A DNA stretch of 64,000 nucleotides from DATJPR01 sp963811705 (lineage in GTDB: Bacteria; Bacteroidota; Ignavibacteria; UBA10030; UBA6906): contig CAWESL010000007.1 in NCBI GenBank assembly GCA_963811705.1, positions 744,001-808,000 of the forward strand. The letters are read 5' to 3'. The notes under the pieces were generated by a model. The model ran no database searches, was not told the origin of the DNA, and was given only the letters and a program-made list of their open reading frames with translations. The translations under genes were made by a program, and so were the position numbers. Below are positions 8,245 through 17,938 of this stretch, in pieces (positions within the stretch are counted from its first letter, which is position 1; every line of letters starts with the position of its first letter).

Positions 8245-11200
8245 ATGTGGCTGACCCGTCTCGCACTCCGGTACCCGATTTCGACATTTCTTTTTGCGGC
8301 GACCGTCCTGATCTTCGGTTACGTTTCTTTTTCCCAGCTCCCGGTCGATCTCCTTCCCAACATCACGATTCCCACGGTGAGCGTCGTCACGTACTACAAT
8401 GGCGCGAGCCCGCTCGACATGGAGCAGACCGTCACGCGGCTGATCGAGCGGACGGTCGCGTCGGTGAACGATGTCAACTACGTCCAGTCGAACACCCGGG
8501 AGGGCATTTCGGCTGTCCGCGTCAATTTCAACTGGGACGCGAACCTCGACGCCGGCCTCGTCGACGTCGTCCAACGCATCAACCGGATCATGTCCCTGCT
8601 CCCCACGGGCATTGTCCAGCCCTCGGCGTTGCGTTTCGATATTACCCAGTTGCCCGTCTGCGTTGTGGCGGTTTCCGGCGACATGGATGAGCGGGACCTG
8701 TATGACCTCGCGTTCAACACCATCGAACCCCAGCTCGAGCATCTTGACGGCGTCGCATCGGCACAGGTGCTCGGCGGCAGGATCCGCGAGATTCATGTTA
8801 CGCTCGACCGCGACCGCCTGGAAGCCCTGCAGTTGCCCGTTTCCACGGTGATGAACGCCGTCGCAAATTCCAACATCATCATTCCCTCCGGCGACCTGAA
8901 GACCGGTCAATTCGATTATTCGCTCAAGACCGAGAGTCAGTTTAACGTCGTCCACCCAATGGAAGACATCGTGATCAAGACGGTGAACGGTGTGCCGATC
9001 AAGATCAAGGATGTGGGACACGTTGACGACAGTTATCAGGAACAGACCGAACTCATCCGGGTCAACGGGCGTCCGGGATTGAATTTGCGCGTTCAAAAAC
9101 TTGCAAACGCGAACACCGTCGATGTCGTGGACAATGTCGTCAAAGCGTTGCCGAAGCTCAGCGGCATCCCCCCGAACGTCAACCTGAGCATCTCCTTCGA
9201 TCAATCGGTCTACATCCGGCAGACGATTGCGGGGTTGCAGCGGGAAGCACTGCTCGGGGCAACGCTTGCGATGATCGTGATCCTTTTGTTCCTGCGGAAT
9301 ATCCGGGGAACAACGATCGTTCTGGTGGCCATCCCGCTCTCGATCCTCATCACCTTCATCTGGTTCCGGTTCGGCGGGTCGACGCTCAACATCATGACCT
9401 TCGGAGGTCTCGCGCTTGCGGTCGGACGACTCGTCGATGACTCGATCGTTGAGCTTGAAGCGATATCCCGCCATTACAACGAACGCAAAACGGGGCAGAC
9501 GAAGATCGAGGCGACGCTGGAGGCGGCCAAGGAGGTGGCATCACCGATTTTTGTTTCGACGCTCACGACCGTCATCGTGTTTTTGCCGATCGTCTTCCTG
9601 AGCGGGATCGCGAAGCTGCTGTTCATTCCCCTGACGATGACGATCGCCGTCGCGCTGTTCGGCTCGTTCTTCGTTTCCCGGACGGTCACACCGCTGATGT
9701 GTCTGCGATTTCTCCCGCCGGAAAAGCATTTGAACCGTACTTCGGTCGCATTCTCGGATCGCATGCGTGTGAAGGCCCACGATGCCCTGGAGGCCCTCGA
9801 TCAGTGGTACGAGACGCGCCTGCAGTGGGTGCTCCACCACCGTCGGCTGATCATCTATGGCACGCTCGGTCTCGCCATCGCGTCCCTCGGTCTCCTGAAA
9901 TTCATCGGGACGGAGTTCTTCCCTGATCAGGATGAAGCCCAATTCTCCGTTTCCATCAAACTTCCGGTGGGTTCCCGCGTCGAAGAAACGCTGAAGGCCA
10001 CGCAGAACCTCGAGAAGATCATCCAGCAAAATGTCCCCGAAGCCCAGACGTTGATCTCTGACATCGGGGTGCCGTCAGCGAAGTCGGGGAACTTTTTCGG
10101 AAGGAACTCCGGCAGCCACGCCGCGAACATCCAGGTGGCCCTGACGCCGAGTGAAAGCCGGAAGCGGAGCGTGTTTGACATCGTCAAGGCCTTGCGGCCG
10201 AAGCTGGCCGCGGTTCCGGGGATCGCGACCTTCGTCACGCCCGGGGGATTTCTCCGTTTCCTGTTGAATTTCGGCTCGAACGCGCCGATCGACGTGGAGA
10301 TCCGCGGGTACGATCTTGCCACGGGTTCGGCGATCGCCAAGCAAGTCTACGCGGCGGTCAGCTCGACGCCCGGCGCAACCGACGTGCAGGTGAGCCGCGA
10401 GGACAACCTCCCGGAACTGCGGGTGCAAATTGACCGCGAGAAGGCAGGGACGCTGGGCGTCAATGTCGCCGACATCTCGAACACGATCAATACGTGCATC
10501 AATGGCTCGGTCGCGTCGCTGTTCACCGATCCGGTATCCGGGAACCAGTACAACATTCTCGTCCGACTGAACGAGTCGGACCGGTCGAACATCGACGACA
10601 TCCGCAATCTTCTGGTCCAATCATCGAGCGGCCAGGGGGTTCGCCTGGGCAACATCGCGCGGATCGACAAATCGTCATCGCCGGTTCAGATCGACAGGAA
10701 ATACCAGCAGCGCATTGTCGACGTGACCGCCAACGTGACCGGCCGGGACCTGGGAAGCGTTGCCAAAGACATCAACGACAAGCTTGCACAGATCTCGATC
10801 CCGCCCGGATTCGAGGTCAAGCAAACCGGCAACGTTGAGCAACAGCAGGAGACGTTTCGCGATCTCGCCCTGGCGTTCGGCCTCGCGATTATCCTTGTCT
10901 ACGTCGTCATGGCATCGCAATTCCAGTCGCTGATGGATCCCTTCATCATCATGTTCACCGTCCCGCTCGGCATCATCGGCGTTTTCTGGATGCTCGCGCT
11001 GACGGGAACAACGCTGTCGGTGACCTCCTTCCAGGGAGTGATCGTGATGGTCGGCATCGTAGTGAGCAACGGCATCCTCCTGGTCGATTACACCAACCGC
11101 ATTCGCCTGCGCGGCGTCGAATTGCATCAGGCCGTGCTGAGAGCAAGCCGCACACGGCTCAAACCCATCCTGATGACGTCCCTGGCGACGGTCCTCGGTT

Positions 11201-11415
11201 TGATTCCGATGGCCGCCGGGATCGGAGGAGAGTCGACCCAGGCGCCCCTCGCGATCGCTGTTATCGGGGGACTGACGGTCTCGACCGGCCTCACGCTGTT
11301 CTTCGTCCCGGTTCTCTACACCGTGTTCGAGGAGCGATTCAAACGCGTCCTGAACAAAGAAGAAGGCCCGGAGCCCGCCGGATCGTTTGGGATCGAACCG
11401 GCGGACGTGAAGTGA
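8245..11415 (+). CDS. RND multidrug efflux permease (AcrB/HAE1 family)
   Basis: A 1056-residue inner-membrane proton-driven transporter, the normal size for the family. It begins MWLTRLALRYPISTFLF, leading into TM1, followed by a large periplasmic domain, a block of membrane helices (about residues 330-530), the second periplasmic domain and a final helix block (from about 870). TM4 carries the proton-relay acidic pair Asp398-Asp399 in VGRLVDDSIVELEA, equivalent to Asp407/Asp408 of AcrB. TM10-11 region contains MVGIVVSNGILLVDYTNR. ATG 8245 is the only start that gives the family N-terminus; the open frame extends further upstream over the adaptor gene but without homology. Together with the adaptor and the TolC-like protein it forms a tripartite pump. 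Confidence 0.96.
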   Translation: MWLTRLALRYPISTFLFAATVLIFGYVSFSQLPVDLLPNITIPTVSVVTYYNGASPLDMEQTVTRLIERTVASVNDVNYVQSNTREGISAVRVNFNWDANLDAGLVDVVQRINRIMSLLPTGIVQPSALRFDITQLPVCVVAVSGDMDERDLYDLAFNTIEPQLEHLDGVASAQVLGGRIREIHVTLDRDRLEALQLPVSTVMNAVANSNIIIPSGDLKTGQFDYSLKTESQFNVVHPMEDIVIKTVNGVPIKIKDVGHVDDSYQEQTELIRVNGRPGLNLRVQKLANANTVDVVDNVVKALPKLSGIPPNVNLSISFDQSVYIRQTIAGLQREALLGATLAMIVILLFLRNIRGTTIVLVAIPLSILITFIWFRFGGSTLNIMTFGGLALAVGRLVDDSIVELEAISRHYNERKTGQTKIEATLEAAKEVASPIFVSTLTTVIVFLPIVFLSGIAKLLFIPLTMTIAVALFGSFFVSRTVTPLMCLRFLPPEKHLNRTSVAFSDRMRVKAHDALEALDQWYETRLQWVLHHRRLIIYGTLGLAIASLGLLKFIGTEFFPDQDEAQFSVSIKLPVGSRVEETLKATQNLEKIIQQNVPEAQTLISDIGVPSAKSGNFFGRNSGSHAANIQVALTPSESRKRSVFDIVKALRPKLAAVPGIATFVTPGGFLRFLLNFGSNAPIDVEIRGYDLATGSAIAKQVYAAVSSTPGATDVQVSREDNLPELRVQIDREKAGTLGVNVADISNTINTCINGSVASLFTDPVSGNQYNILVRLNESDRSNIDDIRNLLVQSSSGQGVRLGNIARIDKSSSPVQIDRKYQQRIVDVTANVTGRDLGSVAKDINDKLAQISIPPGFEVKQTGNVEQQQETFRDLALAFGLAIILVYVVMASQFQSLMDPFIIMFTVPLGIIGVFWMLALTGTTLSVTSFQGVIVMVGIVVSNGILLVDYTNRIRLRGVELHQAVLRASRTRLKPILMTSLATVLGLIPMAAGIGGESTQAPLAIAVIGGLTVSTGLTLFFVPVLYTVFEERFKRVLNKEEGPEPAGSFGIEPADVK

Positions 11416-11458
11416 ACGGGAACTGTCAATATTCAACCGACCATTCGGACGACGTCCA

Positions 11459-12778
11459 TTGAAGAACGTTTTCATCGCCGTACTCGCACTCACTGCACCC
11501 ATTATTCTCGCCTGTCGCGCCCCTGCGCAGTCCAACGACCTGATCGTGGATACGCTGACGATCGGCAGGGCGATCACCATTGCCCGCGAGCACCAGCCAC
11601 TCCTGGAGGCCGCGGAAGCTGGAGTCGCATCGGCGGAGGCCGGCAAGCGATTCGCTCTCTCCAATTATTGGCCCCAGATCGGGTTCTCGGCATCGGGGTC
11701 ACACACCGAAGGGACTTTTGTGTTCAATCCCTCCATCCCGGCTCGCGACCAGATTTACAGCACCTATACGACGGGGTTAACGGCCAATCAACTGATTTAC
11801 GACTTCGGAAAGACCAGTTCGCGCGTCGGGGCAAACACCGACCTCGTGTCTGCGTCGAAGCAGGATTACCGCCTCACCTATGCCAACGTGGCGACGACAG
11901 TCGAAGTGGCGTTCTATGCGGCAATGCAGGCGAAGGATTTGACCGTCGTCAACGAGGAGACGGTCAAACAGGCTGATGACCACCTGCGAAGCGCGAAAGC
12001 TTTTTACACCGCGGGGACGAGACCGCTGCTGGACGTAACCCGCGCGGAAGTCGACCTCGCCAATGCCAATGTCGGCTTGATCAGGGCACGCAATGCCGAG
12101 CGGGTGTCACTTCTTCAATTGGAAAACGCGATGGGCGTTCATATCCGCCCCGGGTATGCCCTCAGGGGGAACATCAATACCGGGAGCCCGGGCTTCTCCC
12201 TGGATTCAGCGCGAACCGCGGCAATGCTGAATCGCCCCGACATTCTCAGCGCGCGCGCCCGATATGAGGCTCTTTCGTCGTTCGCAAGCGCGACATTCGG
12301 GTTGCACCTTCCGACACTTTCCGCGACCGGGACATACAATTGGAGCGGCTTCGACGTAAAGTTGTACGGCCGTTGGACGGCGGGCGTGACATTCACGCTG
12401 CCGATCTTCCAGGGGTTCGGCATTAATGCCCAGGTGGACCAGGCCCAAGCCGCCGCGCAAGCCCAACTGGCACAGGTCCGATTGACCATCGAGAACGCGA
12501 TGCTCGATGTGGAGCAAAATTACCTCGCCGTCGGTGAAGCCGCCGAACGCATCGCGGCGACAGGGAAGCTGGTCGAACAAGCCGACGAAAGCCTTCGCCT
12601 GGCGGAGAAGCAGTATGCGGCAGGAGTCGGCACGGCAATCGATGTTACGGACGCCCAGGTCGTCCGTGCCAACGCTCGCATTACCGCCATCCAGGCAGTC
12701 TATGATCACACCATCGCCCTCACGCGGCTGAAACAATCAATGGGTTCGATCACGGTCGAACCGCCCACCGGTCAATAG
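11459..12778 (+). CDS. TolC-family outer-membrane efflux channel
   Basis: A 439-residue outer-membrane efflux protein. A TTG at 11459 opens directly into a signal peptide (MKNVFIAVLALTAPIILACR and then APAQ), with no ATG nearby; the TTG start is therefore accepted. The body has the two-fold TolC pattern of long coiled-coil helices with beta strands: ITIAREHQPLLEAAEAGV, LTANQLIYDFGKTSSRVG, AEVDLANANVGLIRARN, TLPIFQGFGINAQVDQAQA and the second-repeat VEQADESLRLAEKQYAAG followed by IDVTDAQVVRANA. It follows the RND permease by 43 bp and completes the tripartite pump. Confidence 0.92.
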   Translation: MKNVFIAVLALTAPIILACRAPAQSNDLIVDTLTIGRAITIAREHQPLLEAAEAGVASAEAGKRFALSNYWPQIGFSASGSHTEGTFVFNPSIPARDQIYSTYTTGLTANQLIYDFGKTSSRVGANTDLVSASKQDYRLTYANVATTVEVAFYAAMQAKDLTVVNEETVKQADDHLRSAKAFYTAGTRPLLDVTRAEVDLANANVGLIRARNAERVSLLQLENAMGVHIRPGYALRGNINTGSPGFSLDSARTAAMLNRPDILSARARYEALSSFASATFGLHLPTLSATGTYNWSGFDVKLYGRWTAGVTFTLPIFQGFGINAQVDQAQAAAQAQLAQVRLTIENAMLDVEQNYLAVGEAAERIAATGKLVEQADESLRLAEKQYAAGVGTAIDVTDAQVVRANARITAIQAVYDHTIALTRLKQSMGSITVEPPTGQ

Positions 12779-12846
12779 TTGAAAGCCGGTCGACGAGCGT
12801 CGCCCGACTGGATCCAACCGAAACCCAACCATTCCGGGGCACCCCC

Positions 12847-15099
12847 ATGGGAATCCTGTTCTTCTTCCTCTCCATGCTCGTTATCGCCCTCCTGATCGTC
12901 CTCTTCTCTCACATTACATCACTCCGAAAGAACGTTGATGTCCTGAGGCTCGAAGTGGCGGACCTTCGGAGTCGCGTGGAAGGGTCGCATCGCGAGACGA
13001 CTATTCCCGCTGTCGCTCCTCTGCCATCGCCTGCCGCGAAGGCACCAGCGGAGCCCGGGCGCCAGCCCTCGGCACCCCGGCCTGCGCCGTCGAGGACGCG
13101 TGAAGAGTGGGAAGCCCTCATCGGCGGCAAACTCCTGAATCGTATCGGCGCCCTTGCCCTCATTATCGGGGTCGGATTCTTTCTGAAATACGCCTTTGAC
13201 AACAATTGGATCAGTGAATCCGTCCGCGTTTCCATCGGAGCCCTGTTCGGCTTGTCACTCCTGGTTGTGGCCGCAAAGGCCCATGCGAAACAGTTCGAGG
13301 TGTTCGCCCAGGGACTCGTCGGCGCAGGGATTGCGATCCTGTACATTTCTGTTTATGCGTCGTTCAATTTCTACCGGCTCGTTCCGCAGTCGATCGCCTT
13401 CGTCCTGATGGGCGCCGTCACCATCATTGCGTTCACCCAGTCGTTCAAATACGATTCCCTCGCCGTCTCGCTGCTTGGCCTGGCCGGCGGGTTCATGACC
13501 CCGTTTCTCCTCAGCACGGGACAGGCGAATACAATCGGTCTCTTCTCGTACATCGTGCTCCTCGTCGCCGGCATGCTGACCATCGTCTACAGCCGTCCAG
13601 CGTGGTACGTGTTGCAGCCGCTCACCGCCGCCGGGACGGCCGGTGTGTATCTTGCCTGGTATCGTACTCAGTACACAGCGAATGAGTTTGGTCTCGCAGT
13701 CAGTTTCTTAACCGTTCTCTGGTTGCTATTCTTTCTCTTCGACATCGTTGCAGAGGCCAGCGGTCAGCATCCGCGCACAAAATTGCCTCCGATCGTTGCC
13801 GCCGCCGTTGCCGTCGCAGTCCAGTGGATGGTGATGGTGCTGCTCACTCCTGCGCATGAATCCTGGCAGGGCGCCTCGACGTTTTTCCTTGCGCTGATTT
13901 ATTTCGGGGCCGCAACATTCGTCCGTCGCGGGCACCGGGATTCGACACTCGGATGGACCATGCAGGGCCTGATCTCAGTCTACTTTGTCGCCGCGGGAAT
14001 AGGAATACAATTCCACGGAGACTGGATTCTCATCGGCTGGGCGATTGCCGCGATCGCCATCCTGCAGATCGCCGCGCGGGCCGAAGCGCCGTCGATAGCC
14101 GGGATTGTCCTCCTCCTTCCAACAATGAACGCCGCATACCTTGTGGCGCGATCGCTTCTCGGGGAGCCGGCAGACTGGGGACACTACCGACCCCTGCTGA
14201 GCGAACGCACACTTGCCTTCGTTGCGACCATCGCGAGTATTGCGATGGCTTCACGCACATTCCGGAGCAACCGGAAACCCTGGGCGGGGCGGGTCTCCCA
14301 AGCTCTGGCATACGCGTGGCCCATCCTTCTGTTCATTCTCCTTACCGTCGAGACGAACGACCTCTTCCGCTTCCGGGAATGGTCCGGGGAAGGTCAGGAC
14401 CTTCTCGATTTTCAGCGTTGGCTTGCGATGAGCCTTGTTTGGATGACGTACGGAACCGTCCTCACCTGGGCAGGAAAGAGGCTCCAGGGAAGTGCGTTGC
14501 CGGCGATCGGCGCAGCAGGTATTCTTCTCGGAATGGCTCTTGCGTTCGGTCGGGGATTTCTTGCAGCGCCCCTGGCAACCTATTCGCCTCTCCTGAATGA
14601 GAGAGTGCTGGTGCTCCTGTTGGTCGCAGGCCTGGGGACTCTTTCGTTCTCATTCTTCGGAACCGCTCACCGGTCCCGCGCCACCGCGTGGATCCCGGGT
14701 TCGATACGGATCGGGGTCGCCTTATTGTTTCTCAGTCTGGCGACAGGAGAAGTCCGCGATGCGTTTGAACGCGTCATTGTTTCGCTGAAGGCATCCTCCG
14801 GGGACCAGAGCGCAGCACTTCTCCACCTGCAAAATCTCCAGCAGCTTTCCCTTTCGGGAGTCTGGCTGCTCTTTTCGATCATCGTCATGGTGACCGGGCT
14901 GGCTCGTCGGACCCGTTCGTACCGCATTCTCGCGATTGTCATCTTCGGGATCACGATCCTGAAGATATTCTTCTACGATCTCTCCTTCCTCGAAACATTG
15001 TACCGGATCTTCTCGTTTATCGCATTAGGCTTGATTCTCCTGGCGACATCGTATCTGTATCAGCGGAACAAGGATGTCATTCTCGGCCGTCCGGAGTAA
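12847..15099 (+). CDS. DUF2339 polytopic membrane protein
   Basis: A 750-residue integral membrane protein. An N-terminal helix (ILFFFLSMLVIALLIVLFSH) and a short coiled-coil (LRKNVDVLRLEVADLRSRVE) are followed by a Pro/Ala-rich linker (about residues 60-90), then the DUF2339 hallmark EEWEALIGGKLLNRIGALAL and IGVGFFLKYAFDNNWIS, and some twenty or more predicted helices to the C-terminus. DUF2339 proteins are widespread in Bacteroidota and Proteobacteria; their function is unknown. It sits 68 bp after the efflux channel gene and could be read from the same transcript, but no functional link is evident. Confidence 0.88.
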   Translation: MGILFFFLSMLVIALLIVLFSHITSLRKNVDVLRLEVADLRSRVEGSHRETTIPAVAPLPSPAAKAPAEPGRQPSAPRPAPSRTREEWEALIGGKLLNRIGALALIIGVGFFLKYAFDNNWISESVRVSIGALFGLSLLVVAAKAHAKQFEVFAQGLVGAGIAILYISVYASFNFYRLVPQSIAFVLMGAVTIIAFTQSFKYDSLAVSLLGLAGGFMTPFLLSTGQANTIGLFSYIVLLVAGMLTIVYSRPAWYVLQPLTAAGTAGVYLAWYRTQYTANEFGLAVSFLTVLWLLFFLFDIVAEASGQHPRTKLPPIVAAAVAVAVQWMVMVLLTPAHESWQGASTFFLALIYFGAATFVRRGHRDSTLGWTMQGLISVYFVAAGIGIQFHGDWILIGWAIAAIAILQIAARAEAPSIAGIVLLLPTMNAAYLVARSLLGEPADWGHYRPLLSERTLAFVATIASIAMASRTFRSNRKPWAGRVSQALAYAWPILLFILLTVETNDLFRFREWSGEGQDLLDFQRWLAMSLVWMTYGTVLTWAGKRLQGSALPAIGAAGILLGMALAFGRGFLAAPLATYSPLLNERVLVLLLVAGLGTLSFSFFGTAHRSRATAWIPGSIRIGVALLFLSLATGEVRDAFERVIVSLKASSGDQSAALLHLQNLQQLSLSGVWLLFSIIVMVTGLARRTRSYRILAIVIFGITILKIFFYDLSFLETLYRIFSFIALGLILLATSYLYQRNKDVILGRPE

Positions 15100-15252
15100 C
15101 CCGTCCGCCCTTGTCCCCCGGCCCGTGCGGCGGCCGCCCTGCAGCAGTCGGCTCGTCGATTGCGGGTCCTCCGGGGAAATTTCGCAGCCATGTCAACCAA
15201 TCCGCAACCCGTGCTGTCTAATCCGTAAAGGCCATCCACTCGAGGCTTGGAA

Positions 15253-15810
15253 ATGCCTGATGTAGACGAGCAACAACTCGTCCTTGAGGCTCGCAACGGC
15301 AATCAGGAGGCATTTCGTCGCCTCGTCGAACGCCATATGCGGCGCGCGTATGCGATCGCATATCGTTTCATGAACGATCACCATGAGGCCGAGGAGATCG
15401 CACAGGAGGCATTTGTCCGCGCATTCGAGTCTCTTGACGGTTTCCGTGCGGAAGCCGGATTTGGAACTTGGCTCTACCGGATCATCACGAATCTTTCGCT
15501 GAACCGTCTGAAAGACGGAAGACGACGAAGAGAACGCAGTGCGGACATGAACCTCGCGGCCACGGTATCGGAAGAGACGGTGTTTGAAGCTTCGCACAAC
15601 GATGACGTCCGGATGCACGTCGAACGGGCGCTTCATGAGCTGCCGACATTGCAGCGCGCCGTCGTCATCCTCCGGCATTTGAACGGGCTGTCCACAAGAG
15701 AGGTGAGCGCCATTCTCCATTGCACCGAGGGCACCGTCAAGACTCATCTCTTCCGTGGGATGGAGAAGATGCGTCTCAAGCTGAGCTTCCTCAAGGAGGA
15801 AGTCCGATGA
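15253..15810 (+). CDS. ECF RNA polymerase sigma factor (RpoE-like)
   Basis: A 185-residue sigma-70 family group 4 factor. Region 2 is at about residues 20-85 (FRRLVERHMRRAYAIAYRFM, then AEEIAQEAFVRAFESL and GFGTWLYRIITNLSLNRLK), and region 4 at about 115-170 (ALHELPTLQRAVVILRHLNG followed by LSTREVSAILHCTEGTVKTH). There is no C-terminal extension. ATG 15253 is preferred; a TTG two codons upstream is possible. The anti-sigma gene overlaps its stop (ATGA) behind an AAGGAGGA site, the usual arrangement for coupled expression. It probably drives its own operon and envelope-related genes. Confidence 0.93.
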   Translation: MPDVDEQQLVLEARNGNQEAFRRLVERHMRRAYAIAYRFMNDHHEAEEIAQEAFVRAFESLDGFRAEAGFGTWLYRIITNLSLNRLKDGRRRRERSADMNLAATVSEETVFEASHNDDVRMHVERALHELPTLQRAVVILRHLNGLSTREVSAILHCTEGTVKTHLFRGMEKMRLKLSFLKEEVR

Positions 15811-16718
15811 ACAAACACCAGGAGATACGCGACGCGCTGTACGAGTATCTGGCAGAGGAGCTGGATTCCCCGTCGCGCGATCGGATTGAGCGTCATCTGC
15901 AATCATGTGCCTCCTGCCGGCGGGATCTTGCCATCCTCCGCGAGGCGTTTGTCGTTCTGCCAACACCGGACGACGACCCCGCCGGAGCACGGACGCCCGC
16001 GTTCTGGGAGGGCTTCCCGTTTCGGATAGAGCAGGCAGTGAGAGCCCGGCAACAGGGCACATGGAAGCGAGTGCTTCCGCACCTCCGCGATTCCCTCCTT
16101 TCGTTCGCCGTCATGCGCAAGGGACAAATCGCCTTGGCTGGCGCAGCCACCGGATTGTGTGCCCTGGCATTGGCGTTGTTCCTTCGTTCCAACCCAACGC
16201 CCGTCGCATTGGAGAGTACCCGCGGGACGCCTCCTCCGTTGGCGGAAGTACATCCCCGCCAGCCTGTGGATACGACGTCCCCGACGCCGTTGGTGATCCC
16301 GCCATCACGATCCTCGGCAATCGCTTCGACGACCAAGATTGGGCACGAGCGTGTCTCGGATTACTTTCGCAAGTCCAAGATACTCCTGATCGGCGTCGCC
16401 AATTTGAAGGACGGCCAGGATTCCCCTCCGGACCTCAGCACGGAACGAAGTGTTTCGCGCGCGCTGGTCCGTGAGGCGCGGTATCTCAAGCAGGAGCCCG
16501 GTCTCAACCCAAAGGCAAAGGAGCTGATTGACGAACTGAACCGCATCCTGATCCAGCTTGCCAACCTGTCGGAGCAAAACGACGCGTCGGGGATCGAAAT
16601 CGTCCGCGGCGGGATCCGTCAGGAAAATCTTCTGTTCAAGATCCGCATGGCGGAAACCGCCATCGATGCGCCCCGACCAGCACCGGTTTCCATGAAGAAA
16701 GAGAGTTCAACCTTATGA
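15807..16718 (+). CDS. Anti-sigma factor with zinc-finger (zf-HC2) domain and one membrane helix
   Basis: A 303-residue protein. The N-terminal anti-sigma zinc-finger has the His-x3-Cys-x2-Cys pattern (HLQSCASCRRD, about residues 31-41), which binds the cognate ECF sigma in the cytoplasm. A membrane helix lies at about residues 112-132 (IALAGAATGLCALALALFL). The periplasmic part is long, with a Pro/Thr-rich linker and an alpha-helical C-terminal domain (YLKQEPGLNPKAKELIDELN). It overlaps the sigma gene by four bases and its own stop overlaps the next ATG (16715). The large periplasmic domain suggests signal sensing outside the membrane, perhaps with the two downstream exported proteins. Confidence 0.88.
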   Translation: MNKHQEIRDALYEYLAEELDSPSRDRIERHLQSCASCRRDLAILREAFVVLPTPDDDPAGARTPAFWEGFPFRIEQAVRARQQGTWKRVLPHLRDSLLSFAVMRKGQIALAGAATGLCALALALFLRSNPTPVALESTRGTPPPLAEVHPRQPVDTTSPTPLVIPPSRSSAIASTTKIGHERVSDYFRKSKILLIGVANLKDGQDSPPDLSTERSVSRALVREARYLKQEPGLNPKAKELIDELNRILIQLANLSEQNDASGIEIVRGGIRQENLLFKIRMAETAIDAPRPAPVSMKKESSTL

Positions 16719-17920
16719 GACATCGATCAGTGTATCCGCTCGCCGCCCTCTTCTGCATCGCCGTTACCCTTCCGGCGTTCACCTTCGGACAAGGAGGAGG
16801 GAATCCGGCCGTGGCCTTTACGTATGTCGCGGACAATGAAGGCGACCCCGCTCAGGCGCTGTATAAAAGCGGTTACAACGAAATCCTCGCTGAACAATGG
16901 GCGAAGGCGCGAAAGACGTTTGCCGATCTGCTCAAACGATTTCCGCGAAGCGGATACGCCGACGACGCACACTATTGGTCGGCGTATGCAATGATGCACA
17001 CGAACAGGATAGAGGCGCTTCAGGAGTACCGGGAGTTCATCAACCGTCATCCCAAGAGCACATATCTCGGCGATGCGATCGCCGATCTCGGCAACCTCGA
17101 ACGGGAGGTCCAAACCGAGAAAATCCAGAAGGAAGTGGAACTTCTTGCGCGCCAACGCGCGGGCAATGACTCCACGGTGTCGAATGCCACGCAGCGCCTG
17201 GCGGAAGCCCGGGCATTGGCGGACCTGAACAGAAGATTGGTCCGACTCCCGCACACGGGGATGGTGTTCGACAGCGCCTTCCCTGGTGTTCAACCCGCGG
17301 AGATCGGCGAAGGTCCCTCCTTCGGGAACATGGACCTCCGGGGATTTGCGATGAGCATGAAGCGGCTCGGGTGGAGAATGCGCCGGACGTTTGCCGCGGA
17401 ACCCGAGGGAGGCCTTGACAAGCAGACCAGGCTGCGTCTCGAGGCTCTTTCTGCGATCGGCCATGGAGAAGAAGATGACCGCGGTTTCGCCACCTTGAAA
17501 GATGTCGCGCTGGATCGGTCGCAACCCCCCGTCCTCAGGATCGAGGCGATGGACCAACTCGCCGATTTCACCAACCATGACCCTGCATCGGTCTTCATCG
17601 ACATTGCCCGCACCGACTCCAGCGAGGACATTCAGTCCGAATCCCTGGACCACCTGCGCGCCTGCATCAAGGACAAGGACAAATCCGTGCAGACGCTTGC
17701 CACACTGTATCGCACGATACCGTCGACGCGCGGCAACCAACGGTCAATGATCCTGTTCGAAGTGGCCGATATCGGCAATGATCCCGCCGTGGACTTCTTG
17801 AGCAATGTCGCGAAACGTGATTCGAATTTTGATCTCCGTTCGGAAGCCGTCTACTACCTTGGGAACATCGGCGGTGAGAAGGCCCGTACGGTGCTGTACG
17901 ATGTCTTGTTGAACAAATAA
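16715..17920 (+). CDS. Exported TPR + HEAT-repeat protein in the ECF sigma operon
   Basis: A 401-residue exported protein. A signal peptide covers about residues 1-25 (ending FTFGQ). Residues about 45-125 are TPR-like, similar to outer-membrane assembly/YbgF repeats (YKSGYNEILAEQWAKARKTF, then LLKRFPRSGYADDAHYWSAY, then YREFINRHPKSTYLGDA). Residues about 240-400 are HEAT/PBS-lyase-like repeats (LDRSQPPVLRIEAMDQLADF, SEDIQSESLDHLRACI, DSNFDLRSEAVYYLGNIGG). Both modules bind proteins; no catalytic motif is seen. Start overlaps the anti-sigma stop by four bases. Likely a periplasmic scaffold linked to the envelope-stress switch. Confidence 0.78.
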   Translation: MRHRSVYPLAALFCIAVTLPAFTFGQGGGNPAVAFTYVADNEGDPAQALYKSGYNEILAEQWAKARKTFADLLKRFPRSGYADDAHYWSAYAMMHTNRIEALQEYREFINRHPKSTYLGDAIADLGNLEREVQTEKIQKEVELLARQRAGNDSTVSNATQRLAEARALADLNRRLVRLPHTGMVFDSAFPGVQPAEIGEGPSFGNMDLRGFAMSMKRLGWRMRRTFAAEPEGGLDKQTRLRLEALSAIGHGEEDDRGFATLKDVALDRSQPPVLRIEAMDQLADFTNHDPASVFIDIARTDSSEDIQSESLDHLRACIKDKDKSVQTLATLYRTIPSTRGNQRSMILFEVADIGNDPAVDFLSNVAKRDSNFDLRSEAVYYLGNIGGEKARTVLYDVLLNK

Positions 17921-17938
17921 GGATGCATGGAGGAACGC